DNA of 12,208 bases from an uncultured Collinsella sp. Its GTDB lineage: Bacteria; Actinomycetota; Coriobacteriia; Coriobacteriales; Coriobacteriaceae. The notes under the pieces were generated by a model. That model worked only from the letters and a program-made list of their open reading frames with translations. It made no database searches and was not told where the DNA came from. The stretch spans positions 1 to 12,208 of the forward strand of contig CABUQY010000050.1 of NCBI GenBank assembly GCA_902493915.1, read 5' to 3'. Both the position numbers and the translations under genes were made by a program. Of the stretch, positions 1-6,167 are shown piece after piece (within the stretch, counting starts at the first letter, position 1; the number at the start of each line of letters is the position of its first letter).

Positions 1-386
1 CCGAGGTGCTAAAGCACGGGCTCGATACGCTCGATACCCGCATGCAAGCGCACTTCGATCGCGCCCGTGCGCTGGCTGAATATTTGGCTGCGAATGAGAT
101 GGTACGCAACGTGCGCTATCCCGGGCTGACCTCGCATCCCGATCACGCTGTCGCGACGGGCATCCTGGAACACGGCTTTGGCCCGGCGGTGGAGTTTGAC
201 CTGATCGACTTCACCGCGCGAGAGTTCTTCAGCGCGCTACCGGACGAATTCCGCACATTACCCGCCGGCGGCGCAACAACGCGCCTCTCGGCTCCGCGAG
301 GCAAGCAGGGGAGAACCATCCGCCTTTTCGCCGGCACCGACGACCCCCTAAAGGTAGCCGCCACCCTGGACAACGCCCTCAGATGA
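1..386 (+). CDS. Cys/Met metabolism PLP-dependent enzyme, C-terminal part (5' end outside window)
   Basis: The reading frame is open from the window edge (first whole codon at 3) to TGA at 384-386, giving the last ~127 residues. The pattern is the C-terminal domain of the cystathionine gamma-synthase / O-acetylhomoserine sulfhydrylase fold-type I PLP family: 'GLDTLDTRMQAH' followed by 'ALAEYLAANEMVRNVRYPGL', then a glycine-rich 'HGFGPAVEFDL' strand and a final 'IRLFAGTDDP' strand leading into the last helix. Family members carry out gamma- or beta-replacement or elimination on homoserine, homocysteine or cysteine derivatives in the cytoplasm. The PLP lysine lies upstream of the window, so the exact reaction cannot be assigned. 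The GTG at 6 is an internal valine, not a start. The stop codon lies inside a perfect inverted repeat, so the final residues may have been set by that element. Confidence 0.85.
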   Translation, partial: EVLKHGLDTLDTRMQAHFDRARALAEYLAANEMVRNVRYPGLTSHPDHAVATGILEHGFGPAVEFDLIDFTAREFFSALPDEFRTLPAGGATTRLSAPRGKQGRTIRLFAGTDDPLKVAATLDNALR

Positions 387-458
387 TTATTCTGGGACGG
401 GGATGAAAAAATCATTAGGTACGCAATGATTTTTTCATCCCCGTCCCAGAATAATCAT
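383..458. repeat. Perfect 34-bp inverted repeat with 8-nt spacer between convergent genes
   Basis: Bases 383-416 are the exact reverse complement of 425-458, with spacer 417-424 (AGGTACGC). Each arm contains the core CTGGGACGGGG and an A6/T6 run. The left arm begins inside the last sense codon of the upstream enzyme gene and supplies its TGA. As RNA it would fold into one 34-bp stem. It is not a textbook intrinsic terminator because the T run lies inside the stem rather than after it, though it could still stop convergent transcription. Perfect arms of this length suggest a recent palindromic repeat (REP- or MITE-like) or strong selection. No target-site duplication is evident. Confidence 0.9.
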
Positions 459-462
459 CGGG

Positions 463-493
463 TAGCTAAAACAGCCCCGTCCCAAATTAGCTA
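463..493. repeat. Small palindrome carrying a second copy of the CCCCGTCCCA core
   Basis: TAGCTAA at 463-469 is the reverse complement of TTAGCTA at 487-493. The 17 nt between them hold CCCCGTCCCA at 475-484, the same decamer as at 439-448 in the large inverted repeat, 36 bp away in the same orientation. The 487-493 arm contains the TAG stop of the minus-strand regulator. So both convergent genes end inside palindrome arms linked to the same core, which suggests a related repeat unit or a shared 3'-end processing signal. Confidence 0.6.
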
Positions 494-838
494 TTTTGAG
501 TTGATGCTGGCGATGAGGGCGTTGGCTTTGGTGGCGATGACGTTGTTGATGTCGGCCTGCAGCTCCTCGTAGACCGCTATGGCTCGCTCTCCTGCGGGCG
601 TGAGCGTGGACCCGCGGGCGCCGTCGCGCTCGATGAGCTTGCAGCCCAGCTGTCCTTCCGCCTCGTTCACAATGCGCCAGGCCTTGGAATACGCCATGCC
701 CATGCTCTTGGCGGCGCGGTTGAGCGAGTGCTCGCGGGCAATACCCTGCAGCAGCAAGACGCAGCCGTGGCCGAACACGCCCGGCAAATCCTTGTCGCAC
801 GCTTGAATGACCAACTTTGCCGTCGTCTTGTACTTCAT
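491..838 (-). CDS. ModE-like winged helix-turn-helix transcriptional regulator (DNA-binding domain only)
   Basis: This is a 115-residue protein read on the minus strand from ATG at 838 to TAG at 493-491. The segment 'GCVLLLQGIAREHSLNRAAKSMGMAYSKAWRIVNEAEGQLG' followed by 'LTPAGERAIAVYEEL' matches the N-terminal domain of ModE and LysR-type winged-helix proteins: alanine-rich recognition helices, then a beta-wing ending in the 'LTPAG' turn. ModE family members bind DNA in response to molybdate through C-terminal MOP domains. Those are absent here, so the ligand, if any, is unknown. A GTG at 847 in frame would add three residues. Neither start has an ideal ribosome binding site; GGAG lies 3 nt from the ATG. 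It is convergent with the PLP enzyme gene and divergent from guaB. A dyad 26-40 bp upstream could be an autoregulatory operator. Confidence 0.8.
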   Translation of the reverse strand: MKYKTTAKLVIQACDKDLPGVFGHGCVLLLQGIAREHSLNRAAKSMGMAYSKAWRIVNEAEGQLGCKLIERDGARGSTLTPAGERAIAVYEELQADINNVIATKANALIASINSK

Positions 839-863
839 ACGCTCCACGTCTTCCCGCTAAAGT

Positions 864-878
864 GTTTGCTGGGCAAAC
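864..878. promoter_or_regulatory. Dyad GTTTGC-TGG-GCAAAC upstream of the winged-helix regulator
   Basis: This perfect 6-bp dyad with a 3-nt centre lies 26 bp before the regulator's ATG, on the side facing guaB. Symmetric sites in this position are often operators for the adjacent regulator. No -10/-35 pair for the minus strand was clear enough to call. The operator role is inferred from position and symmetry only. Confidence 0.3.
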
Positions 879-943
879 GCAAAGCCTGCGTCAAACCCTC
901 GTGTGCTCTTCTTAAATCATGCATTGTAGCAGTCAAAGTGCGT

Positions 944-973
944 TAAGATACTTCCCCAGTATTGGGCGCCCAA
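944..973 (+). promoter_or_regulatory. Candidate guaB -10 (TAAGAT) and adjacent palindrome TTGGGCGCCCAA
   Basis: TAAGAT at 944-949 fits a -10 hexamer, but no good -35 lies 16-18 bp upstream. TTGGGCGCCCAA at 962-973 is a perfect 12-bp palindrome just downstream of where transcription would start, about 60 bp before the guaB ATG. It could be an operator for purine-dependent control or simply the start of a leader hairpin. A further imperfect hairpin (GGCTG ... CAGCC) lies just downstream, before the ribosome binding site. No known purine or guanidine riboswitch core was recognised. Confidence 0.3.
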
Positions 974-1031
974 GGTTGGGCTGGGTCCTACGAGGCCTGC
1001 AGCCGACCGGTCGCATGGAAAAAGGAGAAAC

Positions 1032-2543
1032 ATGGCTACGTTCTTTCCCGGTGAGTCCCACACGTTTTCGGAGTATCTGCTGGTCCCTGGTTACTCGTCC
1101 TCGCAGTGCATCCCCAACAACGTCTCTCTTAAGACGCCGCTGACCCGCTTTAAGCGCGGTGAGAAGCCGGCAATCACCCTGAACATCCCCATGGTTTCCG
1201 CCATCATGCAGTCCGTCTCGGGCGTCGACATGGGTGTCGCGCTCGCTACCGAGGGTGGCCTGTCCTTCATTTACGGTTCCCAGAGCGCCGAGTCCGAGGC
1301 CGCTATGGTCAAGGCCGTCAAGGATCACAAGGCCGGCTTCGTTCAGTCCGATTCCACGCTGACCCCCGACATGACCATGGAGCAGGTCATCGAGCTCAAG
1401 GAGAAGACTGGTCACTCCACTATGCCGGTTACCGACGACGGCACCCCCAAGGGTAAGCTCCTGGGCATCGTCACCAGCCGTGACTATCGCCCCAGCCGCG
1501 ATGACCACCAGACGAAGGTCTCCGAATTCATGACCCCGCGTGAGCAGCTCATCGTGGGCGACAAGAACATCAGCCTCAAGGTTGCCAACGACGTCATCTG
1601 GGACAACAAGCTCAACGCCCTGCCGATCGTCGACGACAACGATCACCTTATGGGCATCGTCTTCCGCAAGGACTACGACAGCCACAAGACCAACCCCAAC
1701 GAGCTGCTCGATGGCGACAAGCGCTACATGGTCGGCGCCGGTATCAACACCCGCGACTATGCCGAGCGCGTGCCGCTGCTCATCGAGGCCGGTGCCGACG
1801 TTCTGTGCATCGACTCCTCCGAGGGCTTCAGCGAGTGGCAGAAGCGCACCATCGAGTGGATTCGCGCCAACTACGGCGAGGCCGTCAAGGTCGGTGCCGG
1901 TAACGTCGTCGACGCCGAGGGCTTCCGCTTCCTGGCCGACTGCGGTGCCGACTTCATTAAGGTCGGTATCGGCGGCGGTTCCATCTGCATTACCCGTGAG
2001 ACCAAGGGTATCGGCCGTGGCCAGGCCACCGCGCTGATCGACGTCTGCCGCGCTCGCGACGAGTACTACGAGGAGACCGGTGTCTACGTGCCCGTGTGCT
2101 CCGACGGCGGCATCGTCTACGACTACCACATGACGCTCGCCCTTGCCATGGGTGCCGACTTCATGATGCTGGGCCGCTACTTCGCCCGCTTCGACGAGAG
2201 CCCGACCGAGCGCGTCAACGTGAACGGCCAGTACATGAAGGAGTACTGGGGCGAGGGTTCTGCGCGTGCCCGCAACTGGCAGCGTTACGACCTGGGCGGC
2301 GCCGCGAAGCTCAGCTTCGTCGAGGGCGTCGACTCCTACGTTCCCTACGCAGGTTCCCTCAAGGACGGCGTGGGCGGCACGCTCTACAAGGTCAAGTCCA
2401 CGATGTGCAACTGCGGTGCCCTCTCGATCCCCGAGCTCCAGGAAAAGGCGCGCCTGACCCTGGTAAGCTCGACCTCGATCGTCGAAGGCGGCGCCCACGA
2501 CGTTGTCGTCAAGGACTCCCAGCAAAGCGTCAGCTACCGCTAA
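1032..2543 (+). CDS. guaB: Inosine-5'-monophosphate dehydrogenase (Tritrichomonas-like type)
   Basis: This 503-residue cytoplasmic enzyme oxidises IMP to XMP with NAD+, the committed step of guanine nucleotide synthesis. The start is ATG 1032, preceded by AAAGGAG at 1020-1026. It has the complete IMPDH layout: (beta/alpha)8 barrel start with 'PMVSAIMQSVSG', two CBS domains at about residues 100-220 ('MTPREQLIV', 'LNALPIVDDNDHLMGIV'), 'LCIDSSEG' with Asp261, the catalytic loop 'GGGSICITRE' with nucleophile Cys319, 'SDGGIVYDYHMTLALAMGAD', and the mobile flap with 'NWQRYDLGG' (Arg418-Tyr419). The C-terminus 'EGGAHDVVVKD' is intact. Length, motifs and numbering coincide with the Tritrichomonas foetus enzyme as I remember it, including Lys310 and Glu431, residues linked there to weak mycophenolic acid binding. 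It appears monocistronic, since long flanking gaps carry structure on both sides. Confidence 0.97.
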   Translation: MATFFPGESHTFSEYLLVPGYSSSQCIPNNVSLKTPLTRFKRGEKPAITLNIPMVSAIMQSVSGVDMGVALATEGGLSFIYGSQSAESEAAMVKAVKDHKAGFVQSDSTLTPDMTMEQVIELKEKTGHSTMPVTDDGTPKGKLLGIVTSRDYRPSRDDHQTKVSEFMTPREQLIVGDKNISLKVANDVIWDNKLNALPIVDDNDHLMGIVFRKDYDSHKTNPNELLDGDKRYMVGAGINTRDYAERVPLLIEAGADVLCIDSSEGFSEWQKRTIEWIRANYGEAVKVGAGNVVDAEGFRFLADCGADFIKVGIGGGSICITRETKGIGRGQATALIDVCRARDEYYEETGVYVPVCSDGGIVYDYHMTLALAMGADFMMLGRYFARFDESPTERVNVNGQYMKEYWGEGSARARNWQRYDLGGAAKLSFVEGVDSYVPYAGSLKDGVGGTLYKVKSTMCNCGALSIPELQEKARLTLVSSTSIVEGGAHDVVVKDSQQSVSYR

Positions 2544-2550
2544 GCGGCTT

Positions 2551-2640
2551 TCCCAAGCACCGCACCTTGCCGTTCAAACCGTCGCTCGCGTACCAAAGTA
2601 CGCGTCGCTCCTCTTTCACGGCAATCTGCGGCACTTGGAA
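2551..2640. repeat. Nested imperfect palindrome downstream of guaB
   Basis: The outer arms at 2551-2572 and 2619-2640 are imperfect reverse complements sharing blocks CCAAG, CCGCA and TTGCCG. At the centre, CGCGTAC (2587-2593) and GTACGCG (2598-2604) form a perfect 7-bp hairpin with loop CAAA. The unit starts 8 nt after the guaB stop. There is no T run after it, so it is not an obvious intrinsic terminator. It resembles a short palindromic intergenic repeat, possibly one that stabilises the guaB 3' end. No coding potential was seen. Confidence 0.6.
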
Positions 2641-2702
2641 AACCCGATCATGTTTGGGCGGGTAACAATTAGCGGTTGATTCACAACCACGTTATTTAGA
2701 TA

Positions 2703-2746
2703 AAGCGAGATGCCTGCAAGTCGCAGGCATCTCGCTTGTCGTATTT
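2703..2746 (+). terminator. 15-bp stem hairpin, probable guaB terminator
   Basis: Bases 2703-2717 pair perfectly with 2723-2737 around the 5-nt loop AAGTC, followed by TGTCGTATTT. The stem is long and GC-rich, but the following U tract is interrupted, so it may be a weak or factor-assisted terminator. It lies about 160 bp after guaB and just before the leuS promoter candidate, so it would insulate the two units. Confidence 0.65.
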
Positions 2747-2754
2747 GCTATCAT
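2746..2754 (+). promoter_or_regulatory. Extended -10 promoter candidate for leuS (TG-C-TATCAT)
   Basis: TG at 2746-2747, one base, then TATCAT at 2749-2754 match the extended -10 pattern. No good -35 is present; the upstream bases belong to the terminator stem. Transcription would begin near 2761, so the RNA would start almost exactly at the foot of the long leader hairpin. The coincidence supports the call, but it remains an inference. Confidence 0.4.
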
Positions 2755-2762
2755 CAGTCAAG

Positions 2763-2903
2763 TTAACCTTAGGGTCGGTCGGCTTAGCTTTGTTCGCTAC
2801 AAGTTCCGCACGCAAAGAAGAGCACTTAATGTGCTCTTCGTCTTGCGCAGGACTGTCCGCAGTAGCGAACAAAGCTAAGCCGACCGACCCCAGCTAAGAT
2901 TAA
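2763..2903 (+). promoter_or_regulatory. leuS 5' leader: ~140-nt hairpin with 29-bp perfect stem
   Basis: Bases 2772-2800 are the exact reverse complement of 2862-2890. The stem extends outward imperfectly: TTAACCTTA (2763-2771) pairs with TAAGATTAA (2895-2903) with one mismatch across a 4-nt bulge. Inside, CGCAA (2811-2815) pairs with TTGCG (2843-2847), and a 9-bp hairpin GAAGAGCAC/GTGCTCTTC (2817-2825/2831-2839) has loop TTAAT. The foot of the stem overlaps the first A residues of the leuS Shine-Dalgarno AAAGGAG (2902-2908), so folding could restrict ribosome access. No T-box conserved sequence (GGUGGNACCGCG-like) is present, so it is not a recognisable T-box. It could be a regulatory leader, an RNase III substrate, or an inserted palindromic element. 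Confidence 0.6.
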
Positions 2904-2913
2904 AGGAGCTGAT

Positions 2914-5490
2914 ATGTGCGATTGCACAGATCATAAGGACGAGATTCCTGTCTACGACGCGCAGGCCATTGAGTCCCGGTGGATGAAGGCCTGGGAGGAT
3001 TCCAACCTCTTTGCCGTCGACACCGACGACAGCAAGCCCAAGAAGTACGTGCTCGAGATGTTCCCGTATCCGTCGGGAGACCTCCACATGGGCCACGCGC
3101 GCAACTACACTATCGGCGATGCCATGGCCCGTCAGGCCCGCATGCGCGGCTACGACGTGCTGCATCCCATCGGCTTTGACGCCTTTGGCCTTCCTGCCGA
3201 GAACGCCGCTATCAAGCACAACACGCAGGCTGCCGCCTGGACGTATAAGAACATGGATCAGGCGCTCGCCACGATGAAGCGCATGGGTTTCTCCTACGAT
3301 CTGGATCGCATGGTCAAGACCTGCAGCCCCGACTATTACCGCTGGGGCCAGTGGATTTTTGAAAAGATGTGGGAGCGCGGCCTGGTCTACCGCAAGAAGA
3401 ACCCGGTCAACTGGTGCCCCACCTGCAAGACCGTCCTGGCCAACGAGCAGGTCACCGAGGGCAAGTGCTGGCGTTGCGGCACCGAGCCCGAGAAGCGCGA
3501 CCTGGAGCAGTGGTACTTTAAGATTACCGAGTACTCCCAGGAGCTGCTCGACGACCTGGAGAAGCTCCCCGGCTGGCCCGAGCGCGTCAAGCAGATGCAG
3601 GCTAACTGGATCGGCCGCTCCGAGGGCGCCGAGGTCGACTTTACCCTGTGCGACCAGGACGGCGAGCCCATCGAGGGCGACGAGGGCAAGATCACCGTCT
3701 TCACCACGCGCGCCGATACGCTCTTTGGCGTGTCCTTCTTTGTCCTGGCTCCCGAGTACGCCCGTCTGCACGAGCTCGTCGAGGGCACGGAGTACGAGGA
3801 CGCGGTCATGAAGATCGTCGAGGACTCCAAGCACATTTCCGCCGTCGAGCGTGCCCAGGGCACTCTCGAGAAGCACGGTGCCTTTACCGGTCGCTATGTG
3901 GTGAACCCCGTCAACGGTGAGAAGGTTCCCGTGTGGGTCGCCGATTACGTTGTTGCCGACTACGGCACCGGTGCCGTCATGGCCGTTCCCTGCGGCGACC
4001 AGCGCGACTTTGAGTTTGCCCGCAAGTACGACTTGCCGATCGTGCCGATCATCCTGGACGACGACGATCGCGCTGCCGTCGAGGCCAGCGGCGAGACCAT
4101 CGATACCTTCCATGCCGAGACCGTCGACTGGGATTGCGCTCACGCTGCCGAGGGCACGCTCGTCCAGTCCGGCAAGTACACTGGCATGCGCGGCGGCAAG
4201 CACTCCGAGGGCGAGGCTGCGATCGTGGCCGACCTCGAGGCCATGGGCTGCGGTCGTCGCAAGGTCGAGTTCCGTCTGCGCGACTGGCTCATCAGCCGCC
4301 AGCGCTATTGGGGCAACCCCATCCCGGCCATCCACTGCGAGCACTGCGGCATCGTGCCCGTGCCCGAGGATCAGCTGCCGGTGACGCTACCCGAGAACCT
4401 GGACCTGGGTGCAGGCGAGACCCTCGCCGAGTGCAAGGAGTTCTACGAGACCACCTGCCCGGTCTGCGGCCGCCCGGCCAAGCGCGAGACCGATACCATG
4501 GATACCTTCACCTGCTCCAGCTGGTATTACCTGCGCTATACCGATCCGCACAACACCGAGCTGCCCTTCTCCCGCGAGGCCGCCGACCGTTGGATGCCCG
4601 TCGATAACTACATCGGCGGCATCGAGCACGCTATTCTGCACCTGCTCTACAGCCGCTTCTTTACCAAGGCGCTGCGCGACCTGGGCCTGCTGAGCGTGGA
4701 CGAGCCCTTCACTAACCTGCTGTGCCAGGGCATGGTCAAGGACGAGAACGGCGACACCATGTCCAAGTCCAAGGGCAATGTCGTGCCCCCGAGCTCGGTT
4801 ATCGAGCCCTACGGCGCGGACACCATGCGTCTGGCAATCTTGTTTATCGCCCCGCCCGAGAAGGACTTCGACTGGGATCCCAAGGCCGTTGAGGGCGCCA
4901 ACCGCTTCATCAAGCGCGCCTGGCGTATCGTTTGGCAGCTCGTCCAGTCCGGCGACGCCAACGTGGCCTTTGACAAGTCCGCGCTCGACGAGGTTGCGAT
5001 GAAGCTCTATCGCGAGCGTCACCGCACCATCGCCAAGTGCACCGAGGACTTCGATCGCGGCCAGTTCAACACCGCCATCTCGGCCGTCATGGAGCTCGTC
5101 AACGCGGCGAGCGCCTACCTCAATGCTACTGAGGGTACCGCCCGCGACAAGGCGCTGTGCTACGGCGTGGCTAAGGATATCGTGAGCGTCCTTGCCCCCA
5201 TCTGCCCGTTTTGGGCCGACGAGCTGTGGCACGAGGCCCTCGGCTGCGAGGGCAACGCCTACACCGCCGCCTGGCCCGAGTTCGACCTGGCCGAGTCCGT
5301 TGAGGACACGGTGCAGATCGTGGTCCAGGTGCTCGGCAAGGTCCGCGGCCGCGTCGACGTTGCCCGCGATGCCTCCAATGAGGATATGCAGGCTGCCGCC
5401 GAGGCCGCCGTCACCAAGTGGCTCGAGGGCAAGACAGTCGTCAAGGCCATCTGCGTGCCCGGCAAGCTGGTCAACCTGGTGGTCAAGTAA
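2914..5490 (+). CDS. leuS: Leucyl-tRNA synthetase
   Basis: This class I aminoacyl-tRNA synthetase of 858 residues, a normal bacterial length, charges tRNA-Leu and edits mischarged tRNA. ATG 2914 follows AAAGGAG at 2902-2908. Visible elements in order: 'MFPYPSGDLHMGHARNYTIGD' region with HMGH at 58-61; a zinc knuckle with Cys168, Cys171, Cys185 and Cys188; the CP1 editing domain with 'TTRADT' at 264-269 and 'GTGAVMAVPCGDQRD' at 351-365; a second Cys4 set at 475, 478, 515 and 518; 'TCSSWYYLRY'; the KMSKS-equivalent 'TMSKSKGN' with Met616; the helical anticodon-binding domain; and the C-terminal domain beginning 'VQVLGKVRGRVDV'. Oddities are Thr in place of the first KMSKS lysine and Cys-Gly where E. 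coli LeuRS has Gly-His before the editing Asp. It is probably transcribed alone, given its own promoter candidate and strong terminator, and the leader hairpin may control it. Confidence 0.98.
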   Translation: MCDCTDHKDEIPVYDAQAIESRWMKAWEDSNLFAVDTDDSKPKKYVLEMFPYPSGDLHMGHARNYTIGDAMARQARMRGYDVLHPIGFDAFGLPAENAAIKHNTQAAAWTYKNMDQALATMKRMGFSYDLDRMVKTCSPDYYRWGQWIFEKMWERGLVYRKKNPVNWCPTCKTVLANEQVTEGKCWRCGTEPEKRDLEQWYFKITEYSQELLDDLEKLPGWPERVKQMQANWIGRSEGAEVDFTLCDQDGEPIEGDEGKITVFTTRADTLFGVSFFVLAPEYARLHELVEGTEYEDAVMKIVEDSKHISAVERAQGTLEKHGAFTGRYVVNPVNGEKVPVWVADYVVADYGTGAVMAVPCGDQRDFEFARKYDLPIVPIILDDDDRAAVEASGETIDTFHAETVDWDCAHAAEGTLVQSGKYTGMRGGKHSEGEAAIVADLEAMGCGRRKVEFRLRDWLISRQRYWGNPIPAIHCEHCGIVPVPEDQLPVTLPENLDLGAGETLAECKEFYETTCPVCGRPAKRETDTMDTFTCSSWYYLRYTDPHNTELPFSREAADRWMPVDNYIGGIEHAILHLLYSRFFTKALRDLGLLSVDEPFTNLLCQGMVKDENGDTMSKSKGNVVPPSSVIEPYGADTMRLAILFIAPPEKDFDWDPKAVEGANRFIKRAWRIVWQLVQSGDANVAFDKSALDEVAMKLYRERHRTIAKCTEDFDRGQFNTAISAVMELVNAASAYLNATEGTARDKALCYGVAKDIVSVLAPICPFWADELWHEALGCEGNAYTAAWPEFDLAESVEDTVQIVVQVLGKVRGRVDVARDASNEDMQAAAEAAVTKWLEGKTVVKAICVPGKLVNLVVK

Positions 5491-5519
5491 GCACTGCGCG
5501 CTTAACTGACGCACAAAAG

Positions 5520-5555
5520 ACGAGGGGCGATCCGGTTGGGTCGTCCCTCGTTTTT
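5520..5555 (+). terminator. Rho-independent terminator of leuS, probably bidirectional
   Basis: Bases 5520-5533 pair with 5538-5551 in a 14-bp stem with two G-U pairs and loop GGTT, followed by five T residues (5551-5555) and preceded by an A run (5515-5518). It starts 29 nt after the leuS stop. Read on the minus strand the hairpin is followed by CTTTTGTG, so it can also serve the convergent lipoprotein gene. Confidence 0.9.
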
Positions 5556-5594
5556 CGTTATGTGCCCTGCTTAGCCAGTGAGTCGCACCGTCTT

Positions 5595-6167
5595 CTATGG
5601 GATGTGTACCAGGTCCCTAAAGTAAACGTTGCCCGTTGCCTCTTCGAACATCCAAATGTTGAGGTAGATGTCGTTGAGGTCGTTGTTCACATCAAAGTCC
5701 GGGTCGTCGAAGGTGCCCACAAAGGTGAGCATGGCGCGCGTTTCCTCTCCAGCGGCGACTGGCTGGCGCATGCGCACATCGCGGACCACGCCGTTGACGT
5801 AGGCATGGGAGTCCACATCGCCAAACATCATGTCGACACCGGTGTTGTTGGTCACCGTAAAGACGAGCGCGGCGTCGCCGTAGCCATCCGTGTCCTTGCC
5901 CACGCAGGTAACATGGACGTTCTCGTCTGCCTCAAGGTCGATGGGGAACTGTTCTTGGGGTTCGGGGCCCAGACTCTGGGGATCGACGATATCTTCGTCT
6001 ATTTTGTCGAAGCTCTCCGATGGCGTCGTTTTCTCGATGGCTTTTGTGCTGCCAGGGTTCGGTTCGCATGTGTCGGTTTTGCCATTCGCGTTGCCGCAGC
6101 CCAAGAGGGCCAACGAGCACGTTGCGATGGCGAGCGCAGTCATGCAGAGGGTGCCTAGGCGTTTCAT
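5595..6167 (-). CDS. Small predicted lipoprotein of unknown function
   Basis: This is a 190-residue protein. ATG at 6167 is chosen over upstream in-frame starts because AAGGAGG lies 6 nt before it (6174-6180 read on the minus strand) and a signal peptide begins there: MKRLG, a hydrophobic stretch, then lipobox L-L-G-C with Cys24. After processing it would be anchored to the outer face of the cytoplasmic membrane. Residues ~25-75 are a polar, acidic, Pro-rich linker. The rest looks like a single beta-sandwich: 'ALVFTVTNNTGVDMMFGDVDSHAYVNGV' followed by 'AGEETRAMLTFVG' and a final 'NIWMFEEATGNVYFRD'. That pattern resembles DUF4352/DUF5067-type extracellular domains, but I do not recognise the family with confidence. 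It is convergent with leuS, divergent from rimP, and has no partner gene in the window. Confidence 0.8.
   Translation of the reverse strand: MKRLGTLCMTALAIATCSLALLGCGNANGKTDTCEPNPGSTKAIEKTTPSESFDKIDEDIVDPQSLGPEPQEQFPIDLEADENVHVTCVGKDTDGYGDAALVFTVTNNTGVDMMFGDVDSHAYVNGVVRDVRMRQPVAAGEETRAMLTFVGTFDDPDFDVNNDLNDIYLNIWMFEEATGNVYFRDLVHIP

Noticed and set aside
933..2525. Long minus-strand open frame opposite guaB
   Set aside because: The translation is Val/Gly/Asp/Leu low-complexity, typical of the antisense of a GC3-rich gene, with no ribosome binding site or known domain. guaB on the plus strand is certain.
2763..2913. T-box riboswitch upstream of leuS
   Set aside because: The conserved T-box sequence and antiterminator are absent, no Stem I with a specifier loop can be drawn, and a single long perfect stem dominates the region.
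2875..5514. Two long minus-strand open frames opposite leuS
   Set aside because: Same antisense artefact. They lack starts with ribosome binding sites and overlap a complete synthetase gene.
5418..6158. Plus-strand open frame spanning the leuS end and the lipoprotein gene
   Set aside because: It crosses the leuS terminator and is antisense to a lipoprotein gene with a clear RBS, signal peptide and lipobox.
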